Shown: positions 10,084 to 19,413 of the stretch, piece after piece
How the letters are laid out: each line of letters starts with the position of its first letter
How positions within the stretch are numbered: position 1 is the first letter of the stretch
NCBI GenBank assembly: GCA_947581865.1
Contig: CANPWA010000001.1
Coordinates: 166,530-230,529, forward strand
DNA length: 64,000 nt
Direction of reading: 5' to 3'
Source of the DNA: an uncultured Acetatifactor sp.
GTDB taxonomy: Bacteria > Bacillota > Clostridia > Lachnospirales > Lachnospiraceae
The notes under the pieces: generated by a model
Databases searched by the model: none
What the model was told of the DNA's origin: nothing
What the model saw: only the letters and a program-made list of their open reading frames with translations
Made by a program: the position numbers and the translations under genes

Positions 10084-10139
10084 GCGCGGGCGCAAAACGC
10101 TGCGCAGGCGCAAAAGGCACAGCGCGGGCGCAAAAAGCA
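10084..10139 (+). repeat. Three short imperfect direct repeats GCGC[G/A]GGCGCAAAA in the leader
   Basis: Copies begin at 10084, 10102 and 10122 (spacing 18 and 20 nt). Confidence 0.6.
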
Positions 10140-10155
10140 CAGGAGAACGGGCGCG

Positions 10156-11244
10156 ATGAAGGAAAGAATTTATGTCTGTCACACCTACTATCATGTGTAT
10201 GTGACTTTTTTGAAGGAGCTGAAGCTCCCCATAGAAAAACATGGTCAGGCGACGCTGGTGCTCTCGAAGATGTCCAATGACTTTGAGGAGTTAAAGAGCC
10301 GGGTGGAGAGCACGGGGCTGTTTGCCGAGGTGCTGGAATTTGATGAGAAGAACGAAAAGTGTTTTCCGGAGCTTGCAAAGTACCGGAAGGATTCCGGAAA
10401 TTTTCTGGGCAATCTCCTGCGGCGGATTCAGTTTACAAGACGGCTGGCAAAAGCCCAGGAGCCCTATGTCCCGGTGGATTTTGGGGAGTACGGCGACGTC
10501 TATGTGTACTGCGACTCCGACCCCATCGGCTATTATCTGAACCGGCGCCGCATTTATTATCACGCGCTGGAGGACGGGCTCAACTGTCTGAAAAACTTTG
10601 ACGCGGCGCGGTATGACAACCGGGGGCACTTTGGGCTGAAAGCCTTTTTGTCCCGCAGGCTGAATCTTATCTTTGTGCAGAACGGATACGGAAAGTATTG
10701 TCTGGACATGGAGGTCAACGACATCTCCCTGATCCAGTACCCCTGTCCCCGCTATATCGAGGAGCCCAGGCAGGCGCTGGCGGACAGGCTCACGGAGGAG
10801 GACAGGCAGATCATCTTAAAGGCCTTTATCCGGGACAAGGAGACGCTGGAGCGGCAGATCGCCGAGAGCAGCGCGGTATCGGACAAAATATTGATTTTAA
10901 CCGACCCTCTTTGTACGCTGGATGTGAGGGAGCGCATTTTCCGGGACATCATAGAGACCTATGAAAAAGAGGGAACCATCTTTATCAAACCCCATCCCAG
11001 GGACGAGCTGGACTACCGCGCTCTGTTCCCCCAGTATCCGCAGTTTGACGCCACGGTGCCCATGGAGCTTCTGAACTATTTCCGGGGGCTGCGGTTTAAG
11101 AAAGTGGTGGCGGTGCTCACGGAGGTTAAGGCGATCCGGTTTGCGGACGAAATCGTCCGGCTGGGGGAGGATTTCATGGACAAGTACGAGGATCCCCTGA
11201 TTCACAGACAGAATGAACAGGTGGGAATCGAGAGGAAAAAATAA
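10156..11244 (+). CDS. Sialyltransferase/polysialyltransferase-like glycosyltransferase (GT52-like fold)
   Basis: N-terminal MKERIYVCHTYYHVYVTFLKEL, FIKPHPRDELDYRALFP phosphate/CMP-binding-type motif; sits upstream of CMP-nonulosonate genes. Confidence 0.6.
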   Translation: MKERIYVCHTYYHVYVTFLKELKLPIEKHGQATLVLSKMSNDFEELKSRVESTGLFAEVLEFDEKNEKCFPELAKYRKDSGNFLGNLLRRIQFTRRLAKAQEPYVPVDFGEYGDVYVYCDSDPIGYYLNRRRIYYHALEDGLNCLKNFDAARYDNRGHFGLKAFLSRRLNLIFVQNGYGKYCLDMEVNDISLIQYPCPRYIEEPRQALADRLTEEDRQIILKAFIRDKETLERQIAESSAVSDKILILTDPLCTLDVRERIFRDIIETYEKEGTIFIKPHPRDELDYRALFPQYPQFDATVPMELLNYFRGLRFKKVVAVLTEVKAIRFADEIVRLGEDFMDKYEDPLIHRQNEQVGIERKK

Positions 11245-12992
11245 TGTTGCAGATTATCAAGAAACTTCGTGTCCTGTTGGACAGAAAACAAAAGACTGCC
11301 ATGGCGGGACTGATAGTGCTGATGGTGATCGGCGCGTTTCTGCAGACCGCGGGGGTGGGGCTTCTGGTCCAGGTGGTCAATATCGTCATCGATCCCGAGG
11401 CGGTGCAAAAAAGCAGGATCGCCTCCTGGATCTATGAGCTGTCCGGCAGCCCGGACTATGAGACCTTCGCGGTGTCCGTCATGGCGCTTCTGATCGCGAC
11501 TTTTATTGTAAAGAACATCTTTCTCTATGTGCAGCAGAAGCTGACTTTTGCCTTTGTCTACACCAATCAGTTCCGCACCTCGGAGCGGATGATGCGCAAT
11601 TATCTGCGCAGGAGCTATGAGTTTTATCTGAACGCGGACACGGCGGTGGTGCAGCGGAGCATCACCTCGGACGTAAACAATATGTACGCCCTGATCCTGG
11701 CGCTTTTGCAGATGCTGTCGGACGGCGTGGTATCCCTGTTTATCATCCTTTATTGTTTTGCCACCAACGGGACCATGACCATGCTTTTAGCTGCGGTGAT
11801 GCTTCTTTTGATGTTCGGGGTCAAGGTGGTCTTGAAGCCTGTCATGTATAAGGCGGGCAAGGACAATCAGGATTACTACAGCGGGCTGTTCAAATGGATC
11901 TCCCAGACGGTGCAGGGGATCAAGGAGGTCAAGATCGCGGGCAAGGAACAATATTTTGTCAACGAGTACAAAAAATGCGGGCAGGGATATGTGAATGCCG
12001 TGCAGCGCTACAGCCTCTATAACAATATCCCCAAGCTCCTCATCGAGGCGGCGTGCGTGGCGACCATGGTGGGGTACATGATCTATCTGGTGGTGACAGG
12101 CGTCCCCACGGAGAATATGCTGACGGTGTTCTCCACGCTGGCGGCAGCCGCCTTTGTGCTTCTGCCCTGTGTGAACCGCATCAACAACCAGATCAATTCC
12201 ATCGCCTATTTCGAGCCCTTTTTCATGGGGGTCAGCGACAATCTCCAGGATGAGATCAACGGCGAGAAGGTGGATATGAGCTTTGCCACGGACGAGGAGG
12301 AAAAGCTTCCCGTGGAGCATACGATCGAGCTTAAGGACATCACCTATGCCTATCCCAACACGGAGAAGCTGATCTTTGACCATGCGGATCTTATCATTCC
12401 CGTGGGAGCCTCCGTGGGGATCGTGGGCACTTCCGGGGCGGGAAAGAGCACGGTGGTGGACATCCTGCTGGGGCTTTTGGAGGTAAAGAGCGGGGTGGTT
12501 CTGGCAGACGGCGTGGACACGAAGACCCGGTATCGCAAATGGCTGAAAAATGTGGGCTATATTCCCCAGATGATCTTTATGCTGGACGACACCATCCGGA
12601 AAAATGTCGCCTTCGGCGTGCCCGAGGAGCAGATCGACGAGGAGAGGCTCTGGGAGGTGCTTAGGGAGGCGCAGCTTGACGAGTTTATCCGCACCCTGCC
12701 CGAAGGGGCGGACACAGGGATCGGCGAGAGGGGGATCCGCCTCTCCGGCGGTCAGAGACAGCGCATCGGCATTGCCAGGGCGCTGTATAATGATCCGGAA
12801 GTCCTGATCCTGGACGAGGCCACTTCGGCGCTGGACAATGACACCGAGGCGGCGATCATGGAGGCGATCAACAGACTCCATGGCAGAAAGACATTGATCA
12901 TCATTGCCCACAGACTGCAGACCATTGAAAAATGCGACCTGGTGTACCGGGTGGAAAATGGGAAAGCCTGTCTGGAGAGGGGCAGCCTATGA
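11244..12992 (+). CDS. ABC transporter, fused permease/ATPase (MsbA/PglK-type)
   Basis: Walker A GTSGAGKST, signature LSGGQRQRIGIARAL, Walker B VLILDEATSALD, H-loop IIIAHRL; N-terminal TM domain. Confidence 0.93.
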   Translation: MLQIIKKLRVLLDRKQKTAMAGLIVLMVIGAFLQTAGVGLLVQVVNIVIDPEAVQKSRIASWIYELSGSPDYETFAVSVMALLIATFIVKNIFLYVQQKLTFAFVYTNQFRTSERMMRNYLRRSYEFYLNADTAVVQRSITSDVNNMYALILALLQMLSDGVVSLFIILYCFATNGTMTMLLAAVMLLLMFGVKVVLKPVMYKAGKDNQDYYSGLFKWISQTVQGIKEVKIAGKEQYFVNEYKKCGQGYVNAVQRYSLYNNIPKLLIEAACVATMVGYMIYLVVTGVPTENMLTVFSTLAAAAFVLLPCVNRINNQINSIAYFEPFFMGVSDNLQDEINGEKVDMSFATDEEEKLPVEHTIELKDITYAYPNTEKLIFDHADLIIPVGASVGIVGTSGAGKSTVVDILLGLLEVKSGVVLADGVDTKTRYRKWLKNVGYIPQMIFMLDDTIRKNVAFGVPEEQIDEERLWEVLREAQLDEFIRTLPEGADTGIGERGIRLSGGQRQRIGIARALYNDPEVLILDEATSALDNDTEAAIMEAINRLHGRKTLIIIAHRLQTIEKCDLVYRVENGKACLERGSL

Positions 12993-14023
12993 GACTGAGC
13001 GTCATTGTTCCGGTGTACAATATGGCGGCGGACGACAAACTGACTTACTGTCTGGACTCTCTGGTAAACCAGACTTTGCAGGAGCCCTATGAGATCCTCG
13101 CGGTGGACGATGCGTCCACGGACGATTCCCTGAAGATATTGAGGGAGTACGAGGCGCGGTATCCCGGTCTGGTGAAAGTGATCCCCTGTGAGGTCAACAG
13201 ACGTCAGGGCGGCGCCAAGAATACAGGGCTGAAAGCCGCAGCAGGAGAATGGATCGGCTTCATCGACAGCGACGACTGGGTGACGCCCGACTATTATGAA
13301 AAGCTTTTAAAGAGGGCGGATGAGACCGGAGCGGATCTGGTGGGCTGTGACTACAGCCTGGTGGACCGGCACACCATGGAGACCGGGCAGGTGGTGCGCA
13401 GCAATTTCCCGGAACAGACGGGCGTTATGGACGAGGAGAAGCACAGACTGCTGTTCATGCGCCCCGGAAGCATGGTCATCAAGATCTATAAGCATCAGGT
13501 GATCCTGGAGAATCATCTCGGGTTTCCGGAAGAGATATTTTATGAGGATAATTGCGCGGGTCCGTTGTGGTCTTTGTATTTCACCCGGTTTGAGCGGGTG
13601 GAGGAACCGCTGTATTATTATTATCAGCACAGCGTGTCCACGGTGCATCACATTACGGAGGAGAAATGCAGAGACCGGATGAGGGCGGCAGAACTTCTCT
13701 ATCAGGAATGTGAGCGGCGGGGATTTTTAGAAAAGTATCACGATGAGATAGAGTATCGTTTTTGTGAATTGTACTATGTGATCACCCTTTTTTCTTATAT
13801 GTCCGGCGTAAAGCATCCCGGGCTGTCCTTTGTGAGGAGGATGCGCCGGGAGGCGGAGGAGAGATTTCCGGCGTTTCGCGCCAACCGGTATTATCTGCAG
13901 TATACCGGGGAGGAAGAGAAAAAGCTGATCGCCCTGCAGGCGGGATCGGATTTAATATTTTACTGGTATTACCGGCTGAAGCTGTGGGTGAGGAAAATCC
14001 GCACAGTGAAGAACGGGCAGTGA
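12989..14023 (+). CDS. GT2 family glycosyltransferase
   Basis: MRLSVIVPVYNMAADDKLTYCLDSLVNQTL, VDDASTDDS, GWIGFIDSDDWV-type DxD; ATGA overlap with upstream ABC gene. Confidence 0.92.
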   Translation: MRLSVIVPVYNMAADDKLTYCLDSLVNQTLQEPYEILAVDDASTDDSLKILREYEARYPGLVKVIPCEVNRRQGGAKNTGLKAAAGEWIGFIDSDDWVTPDYYEKLLKRADETGADLVGCDYSLVDRHTMETGQVVRSNFPEQTGVMDEEKHRLLFMRPGSMVIKIYKHQVILENHLGFPEEIFYEDNCAGPLWSLYFTRFERVEEPLYYYYQHSVSTVHHITEEKCRDRMRAAELLYQECERRGFLEKYHDEIEYRFCELYYVITLFSYMSGVKHPGLSFVRRMRREAEERFPAFRANRYYLQYTGEEEKKLIALQAGSDLIFYWYYRLKLWVRKIRTVKNGQ

Positions 14024-14037
14024 GGAAGGCAGAGGAT

Positions 14038-14736
14038 ATGGAACGGAAAAAAATTGCGATCATCACGGCGCGGGGAGGGAGCAGGCGCATTCCCCGCAAA
14101 AACATCAAGGAATTCTGCGGGAAGCCGATTTTGGCTTATTCCGTTCAGGCGGCGGTCAAAAGCGGGCTGTTTGACACTGTGATGGTGTCCACCGACGATG
14201 AAGAGATCGCCCGGATCGCGGAAGAATACGGCGCGGAGGTTCCCTTTTACCGGAGCGCGGAGACGGCGGACGATCATGCCACCACCAACGATGTGCTGCT
14301 GGAGGTGCTGGCGGAATATGAAAAGCGGGGACAGAAGTTTGACCTGGCGGTGTGCCTCTATCCCACCGCGCCCTTTGTCACGGCGCAGAAGCTGAAGACG
14401 GCGGTGGAGCGGCTTGAGGAAAGTGACGCGGACACGCTGATCCCCGTGGTGGCGTTCTCCTATCCGCCCCAGCGCGCCATGATCGTGGAAAAGGGCAGGC
14501 TGGTGTTTGAATATCCCCAGTATCTGGACAGCCGTTCCCAGGATCTGACGCCCCATTATCACGATGCGGGACAGTTTTATGTGTTCCGCACCGACGCATT
14601 TTTGACAAACAGGAAATTGATGATAGGAAATATCCTGCCCATGGTGATGTCGGAGCTGGAGGTACAGGATATCGACAACGAGACGGATTGGGCGATCGCC
14701 GAGATGAAGTACCGTCTGATGCAGGATAAGGCATAA
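14038..14736 (+). CDS. pseF: CMP-nonulosonate synthetase, pseudaminic acid cytidylyltransferase-like
   Basis: AIITARGGSRRIPRKNIKEFCGKPILAYSV, SRSQDLTPHYHDAGQFYVF (PseF-type motif). Confidence 0.85.
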   Translation: MERKKIAIITARGGSRRIPRKNIKEFCGKPILAYSVQAAVKSGLFDTVMVSTDDEEIARIAEEYGAEVPFYRSAETADDHATTNDVLLEVLAEYEKRGQKFDLAVCLYPTAPFVTAQKLKTAVERLEESDADTLIPVVAFSYPPQRAMIVEKGRLVFEYPQYLDSRSQDLTPHYHDAGQFYVFRTDAFLTNRKLMIGNILPMVMSELEVQDIDNETDWAIAEMKYRLMQDKA

Positions 14737-14747
14737 AGGAGTCTGTT

Positions 14748-16412
14748 ATGGGAGAGCAAAAGGGCGGCAGCCGGATCGCGCTGCTTTCCAATGTGAATAT
14801 GAACGCCGTTATTCGGGCTCTAAATAGCCAGACTCAAATTTATGAGCCGGAGGGCTACGGCAATGAGCTGGGGATCCTTTTGAACCCGGCGTCCTCCTAC
14901 CATGCCTTTGCGCCCCGGATCACGTTTTTGGTGCTGGATCTGCTGGAGCTGACAGAGCATGAACTGACAGAGCGGGGGGCAGCTTTGCGGATGGACGCAT
15001 GGCTGGGGGATTTTGAGAACGCCCTGCGGCCGGACGGCATCTATTATGTCAGCGACGCCTATCTGTGGGGGGAGGAGCTGGACGCGGCCCGGATGCTGAC
15101 GGAGCGGACAGAGCTGGAGAATCTGTGGAACGAAAAGCTTAAGGAGTTCTGCGGGCGGCATTCCAATGTGCGGATCCTGCCCTATCACCGCATGATCTGC
15201 AGACTGGGAGAGGAAAACGCGTTCTCCCGGAAGATGTGGTACATGGGAAAGATGCCTTTGGGAAACGAGGCGGGAAAACGTCTGGCAGAGCTGATTTTGG
15301 AGAAAACCGGGCTGGAGAGCCGCACGCCCAAAAAGGTGCTGGCGCTGGATCTGGACAACACGCTCTGGGGAGGTCTTGCGGGAGAGCATGACCATCGCCC
15401 CATTCTTCTCTCGGAAGAACACGGCGGGCTCGCCTACAAAAATCTGCAGCGGGTGATCCTGCAGATGCAGAGGCAGGGAGTGATCCTGGTCATAGTGTCC
15501 AAGAACAATCCGGGGGACGTGGAGGAGCTTATGAGCAGCCATCCCCATATGGTGCTCCGCCCGGAATGCTTTGCGGCGCGCCGGATCAACTGGGAGCCAA
15601 AGCATGAAAATCTCATGGAGCTTTCAAAAGAATTGAATCTGGGGCTGGATTCCTTTGTGTTCTGGGACGACAATCCCCAGGAGCGCATGCTGGTGAGCCG
15701 TCTACTCCCCCAGGTGACGGTGCCTCCGTTCCCGGACAGCCCGGAGGAGCTGGCCCCGGCCATGACGGAAATTTACCGGGCCTATTTTGAAAAGCCCGCG
15801 CTCACCCGGGAGGATCTGGACAAGACCGGACAATATGCGGACAATGCAAAGCGGGAGGCCGCCCGGCAAAGGGCTCAAAGCTTTGAGGATTATCTCAAAG
15901 CGCTCAGGATCGTGGTCACAAGGGTGGACGCGGCAGACTGTGCGGGCAGGCTGGAAGCGTTGTTCAACAAGACCAATCAGTTTAACCTGACCACGAAAAG
16001 ACATGCTCCCGGAGATCTGGAGCGCATGGTGCGGGACAAAAACAGGATCGTCTATGCCTACCGGGTGGAGGACTGTTTCGGGGACAGCGGCATCGTGGCC
16101 GCGTTGACAGTCTGCACCGAGGATTCTGTCCCGGTGATCGAGGAGTTTGTTATGAGCTGCCGGGTCATGGGCAGGAATATCGAGCAGGGGATTCTTGGGG
16201 ATGTGGAGAGGAGCCTGCAGGAACAGGGATACAAAGCCGTCAGGGGAGTTTATATACCCACGGACAAAAACAAACCTGTCGCAGAGCTGTACCGGAGGCT
16301 GGGATATAAGAGAGCCGCATCGGGCAGGGAGCCGGAGGGCGGCGCACAGATTTATGAACTGGAACTGGACAGGGCGCCTGTCCGGGAATTTATCGGAGAG
16401 ATCAAAAATTAG
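14748..16412 (+). CDS. FkbH-like HAD-IIIC family protein with C-terminal acyltransferase-like region
   Basis: LALDLDNTLWGGLAGE, VIVSKNNPGDVEE, INWEPKHENLMELSKELN, FWDDNPQER, FNKTNQFNLTTKR. Confidence 0.9.
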   Translation: MGEQKGGSRIALLSNVNMNAVIRALNSQTQIYEPEGYGNELGILLNPASSYHAFAPRITFLVLDLLELTEHELTERGAALRMDAWLGDFENALRPDGIYYVSDAYLWGEELDAARMLTERTELENLWNEKLKEFCGRHSNVRILPYHRMICRLGEENAFSRKMWYMGKMPLGNEAGKRLAELILEKTGLESRTPKKVLALDLDNTLWGGLAGEHDHRPILLSEEHGGLAYKNLQRVILQMQRQGVILVIVSKNNPGDVEELMSSHPHMVLRPECFAARRINWEPKHENLMELSKELNLGLDSFVFWDDNPQERMLVSRLLPQVTVPPFPDSPEELAPAMTEIYRAYFEKPALTREDLDKTGQYADNAKREAARQRAQSFEDYLKALRIVVTRVDAADCAGRLEALFNKTNQFNLTTKRHAPGDLERMVRDKNRIVYAYRVEDCFGDSGIVAALTVCTEDSVPVIEEFVMSCRVMGRNIEQGILGDVERSLQEQGYKAVRGVYIPTDKNKPVAELYRRLGYKRAASGREPEGGAQIYELELDRAPVREFIGEIKN

Positions 16413-16424
16413 AAGGAGATTGCC

Positions 16425-16661
16425 ATGGCAGACAAGGTTACGCAGAGAGACATACTGGATCTGATCGAAGAACTGCTGAAGGTGCCCGCGGGCAGCATCA
16501 CTGCGGACACACAGATCGGGGATGTGGAGGAATGGGATTCTCTGATGCACGTGATGATCATCGGAGAGCTGGAGAGCAGGCTGGGAGTGGTCATCCCGCT
16601 GGAGGACGCGGTGGAAGTGACCTGCGTGAGAGAACTTTTAGAGAGGGCAGGCTGTCTATGA
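16425..16661 (+). CDS. Acyl carrier protein
   Basis: 78 aa, acidic, EEWDSLMHVMIIGELE (DSL phosphopantetheine serine motif). Confidence 0.9.
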   Translation: MADKVTQRDILDLIEELLKVPAGSITADTQIGDVEEWDSLMHVMIIGELESRLGVVIPLEDAVEVTCVRELLERAGCL

Positions 16662-17215
16662 GTGTGACTTTGCGCGACATCCGGGAGGACGATCTGGAAC
16701 AGATCATGAACTGGCGCATGATGCCGGACATCACCCGTTATATGAACACCGATCCGAAGCTGACGCTGGAGGGACAGAAAATCTGGTTTGCCTCTGTCCG
16801 GCAGAACCCTGACGTGCGGTACTGGATGATCGAGGCGGACGGCGAGGCTGCCGGAGTCATCAATCTCACCGGGCTGACCAGGGAGGACGGCATTCTCGGC
16901 TGGGCCTACTATATGGGGGAAAAGAGACTGCGCAGCATACAGACGGCTCTGGCGCTGGAGATGAGTCTGTATGACCACGCGTTTCTGGAGCTGGGAAAGC
17001 GGGCGGTGTACAGCGATGTCTTTACGTTAAACGCCGGAGTGATCACGCTGCACAGGCTCTGCGGCTGTGAGGTCGTGGAGGAAAAAAAGAACGCCGTGAC
17101 AAAGAACGGTGTGTCTTATGATGTGACCTATCTGCGCATGACGGCAGAAAACTGGTTTGCCCTCAGGGAGGGCAAACGGTATGAGAAAATTTCCTTTCCC
17201 GGAAACGAGAGATAG
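16658..17215 (+). CDS. pseH: GNAT acetyltransferase, PseH-like
   Basis: NWRMMPDITRYMNTDPKLTLEGQKIWF start region and DVFTLNAGVITLHRLCGCEVVEE; located between ACP and pseI; ATGA overlap with the ACP gene. Confidence 0.75.
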   Translation: MSVTLRDIREDDLEQIMNWRMMPDITRYMNTDPKLTLEGQKIWFASVRQNPDVRYWMIEADGEAAGVINLTGLTREDGILGWAYYMGEKRLRSIQTALALEMSLYDHAFLELGKRAVYSDVFTLNAGVITLHRLCGCEVVEEKKNAVTKNGVSYDVTYLRMTAENWFALREGKRYEKISFPGNER

Positions 17216-17261
17216 CGGGAAAGGCAGATGCAGAACATTCGTCAGGAATCCGGAGGAGAGC

Positions 17262-18323
17262 ATGAACAAGGAAATCAAAATCGGAAGTCATATCATCAGC
17301 AGGACATCCCCCACCTTCATCATCGCGGAGATGTCTGCCAATCATCTGATGGACTATGAACGCGCGGTGGCTATCATGCGGGCGGCGAAGGAGGCGGGCG
17401 CGGACGCGGTGAAGATTCAGACCTACACGCCCGACACCATCACATTAAACTGTGACGATCCCTGTTTTCAGATCACCCAGGGGACGATCTGGGACGGCAC
17501 CACGCTCTATAAGCTGTACCAGACCGCATACACGCCCTGGGAGTGGCAGCCGAAACTCCAGGCTGCCGCGGCGGATCTGGGGCTGGAGTTTTTCTCCTCC
17601 CCCTTTGACTTCTCCTCCGTGGACTTTCTGGATAAGATGAATGTGCCTGCCTACAAGATCGCGAGCTTTGAGATCAACGATATCCCTCTGATCCGAAAGA
17701 TCGCGAAGCTGGGGAAACCCATGATCTTTGCCACGGGCGTCGCCAGACTGCAGGATATTGAGATGGCGCTGCAGACCTGTAAGGAAGCGGGCAATGAGGA
17801 CGTGATCCTGCTGAAATGTACTTCTTCCTATCCCGCGCCCTACGAAGACATCAATCTGAGGACCATTCCCTCCATGGCGGAGACCTTTGACTGTATCACG
17901 GGGCTGTCCGATCACAGCATGGGGCATGCCGTGGCGGACGCTGCGGTGGCGCTGGGGGCGAAGGTGGTGGAGAAGCATCTGACCCTGTCCCGGGCGGACG
18001 GGGGCGCGGACGCCGCCTTTTCCATGGAGCCGGAGGAATTCCGGACCATGACGGAGGACATCCGCAGGATCGAGAAGGCGCTGGGAAGCGTCACCTATGA
18101 GCTGACGGAAAAACAGACCCGGGAGAGGGAGCATTCCCGTTCCCTCTTTGTGGCAAAGGATATGAAGGCGGGGGAAGTCTTCACCCCCGAAAATCTCCGC
18201 TCCGTGCGTCCCGGATGCGGGCTGCACACGATGTATTATGAGGAGATTTTGGGAAAAAGGATCACGAGAGACGCGAAACTGGGAACTCCCATGAGCTGGG
18301 AGCTGGTAGATTTTGGAGAGTAG
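17262..18323 (+). CDS. pseI: Pseudaminic acid synthase (NeuB superfamily, SAF domain)
   Basis: FIIAEMSANHLMDYERAV, KIQTYTPDTITL, FFSSPFDFSSVDFLDKMNVPAYKIASFEIND, GLSDHSMG, KHLTLSRADGGADAAFSMEPEEF. Confidence 0.92.
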   Translation: MNKEIKIGSHIISRTSPTFIIAEMSANHLMDYERAVAIMRAAKEAGADAVKIQTYTPDTITLNCDDPCFQITQGTIWDGTTLYKLYQTAYTPWEWQPKLQAAAADLGLEFFSSPFDFSSVDFLDKMNVPAYKIASFEINDIPLIRKIAKLGKPMIFATGVARLQDIEMALQTCKEAGNEDVILLKCTSSYPAPYEDINLRTIPSMAETFDCITGLSDHSMGHAVADAAVALGAKVVEKHLTLSRADGGADAAFSMEPEEFRTMTEDIRRIEKALGSVTYELTEKQTREREHSRSLFVAKDMKAGEVFTPENLRSVRPGCGLHTMYYEEILGKRITRDAKLGTPMSWELVDFGE

Positions 18324-18325
18324 AT

Positions 18326-19402
18326 ATGCTGATCATTCGTGCGGACGGAAATGCAAAAACGGGAGCGGGGCATCTTATGCGGTGTCTGACCATTGCCGAG
18401 GCGGCAGCGGAGCGTGAGGGCACAGAGGAGATACTTTTTTTGTGTGCGGATCAGGATTCTGCCGGGCTGGTCAGAAACAGCGGATTCCGGGCACAGGTAT
18501 TCGGGACGGATTACCGGGATATGGAGTCGGAGCTGTGGGCGCATACGGATGGAAAGAGCAGAAAAAACCGATATGCCAAAAAAGGAGATGCCGGGAATCT
18601 GTGGGATCTGTGGGTGACCGGCTCGCAGAATTGTATTCTCGTGGACAGCTATTATGTCACGGAAGAGTACCTGGAGGGGCTTAAGCGCTACGGGAAAGTG
18701 TGGCTTCTGGATGATATGCAGGACCATGCCTATCCTGCGGACGGTATCATCAACTATCATGTGTTCGCGGATCCGAAGATCTATGAGAGATTATACCGGG
18801 ATGCCGTGCCGCAGCTGTGCCTGGGAGCCTCTTATATCCCGCTGAGAAAGCAGTTTGAAAACCTGCCCTATCAGGTGGGGCGGCAGGTCAGAAATATCCT
18901 GATCACCACCGGGGGCGGCGACGCGGAGAATCTTGCGGAAAAAATACTGACTGCTCTTGAAGACCCGGAAAGGATCTTTCATGTGCCGGTGGGGCGTTTC
19001 AGCCCCCATCTCGAAAGATGGAAGTTGTTGGAGCAGCAATACGGGAATGTGCGCGTCTATCACGATGTAAAGGATATGGCAGAGCTGATGCAGAAATGCG
19101 ACCTGGCAGTCACGGCGGGGGGCAGTACCCTGTACGAGCTGGCGGCAGTGGGGGTTCCCTTTGTCTGCTTTTCCTGCGCGGGCAATCAGGAGGCATTGGT
19201 GGAGTACATGGGCAGTGCGGATGCGGGCGTGAGCGCCGGGGCGTGGCATCAGGATGCGGAGGGCACGTTAGTGAGAATTTCAGAGGGAGTGGAGCGGCTG
19301 TGCCGGGATGAAAAACTCCGCCATAGCTGCAGCGAAAAAGGCAGGAGCCTGGTTGACGGGCAGGGGGCAAAGAGACTGGCACAGGTGCTGGGCGATCTAT
19401 AG
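18326..19402 (+). CDS. pseG: UDP-2,4-diacetamido-2,4,6-trideoxy-beta-L-altropyranose hydrolase (PseG-like)
   Basis: IIRADGNAKTGAGHLMRCLTIAEA, LVDSYYVTEEYLEGL, LLDDM, LITTGGGDAENL, AVTAGGSTLYELAAVGVP. Confidence 0.9.
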   Translation: MLIIRADGNAKTGAGHLMRCLTIAEAAAEREGTEEILFLCADQDSAGLVRNSGFRAQVFGTDYRDMESELWAHTDGKSRKNRYAKKGDAGNLWDLWVTGSQNCILVDSYYVTEEYLEGLKRYGKVWLLDDMQDHAYPADGIINYHVFADPKIYERLYRDAVPQLCLGASYIPLRKQFENLPYQVGRQVRNILITTGGGDAENLAEKILTALEDPERIFHVPVGRFSPHLERWKLLEQQYGNVRVYHDVKDMAELMQKCDLAVTAGGSTLYELAAVGVPFVCFSCAGNQEALVEYMGSADAGVSAGAWHQDAEGTLVRISEGVERLCRDEKLRHSCSEKGRSLVDGQGAKRLAQVLGDL

Positions 19403-19413
19403 CGGAGGAAGAT

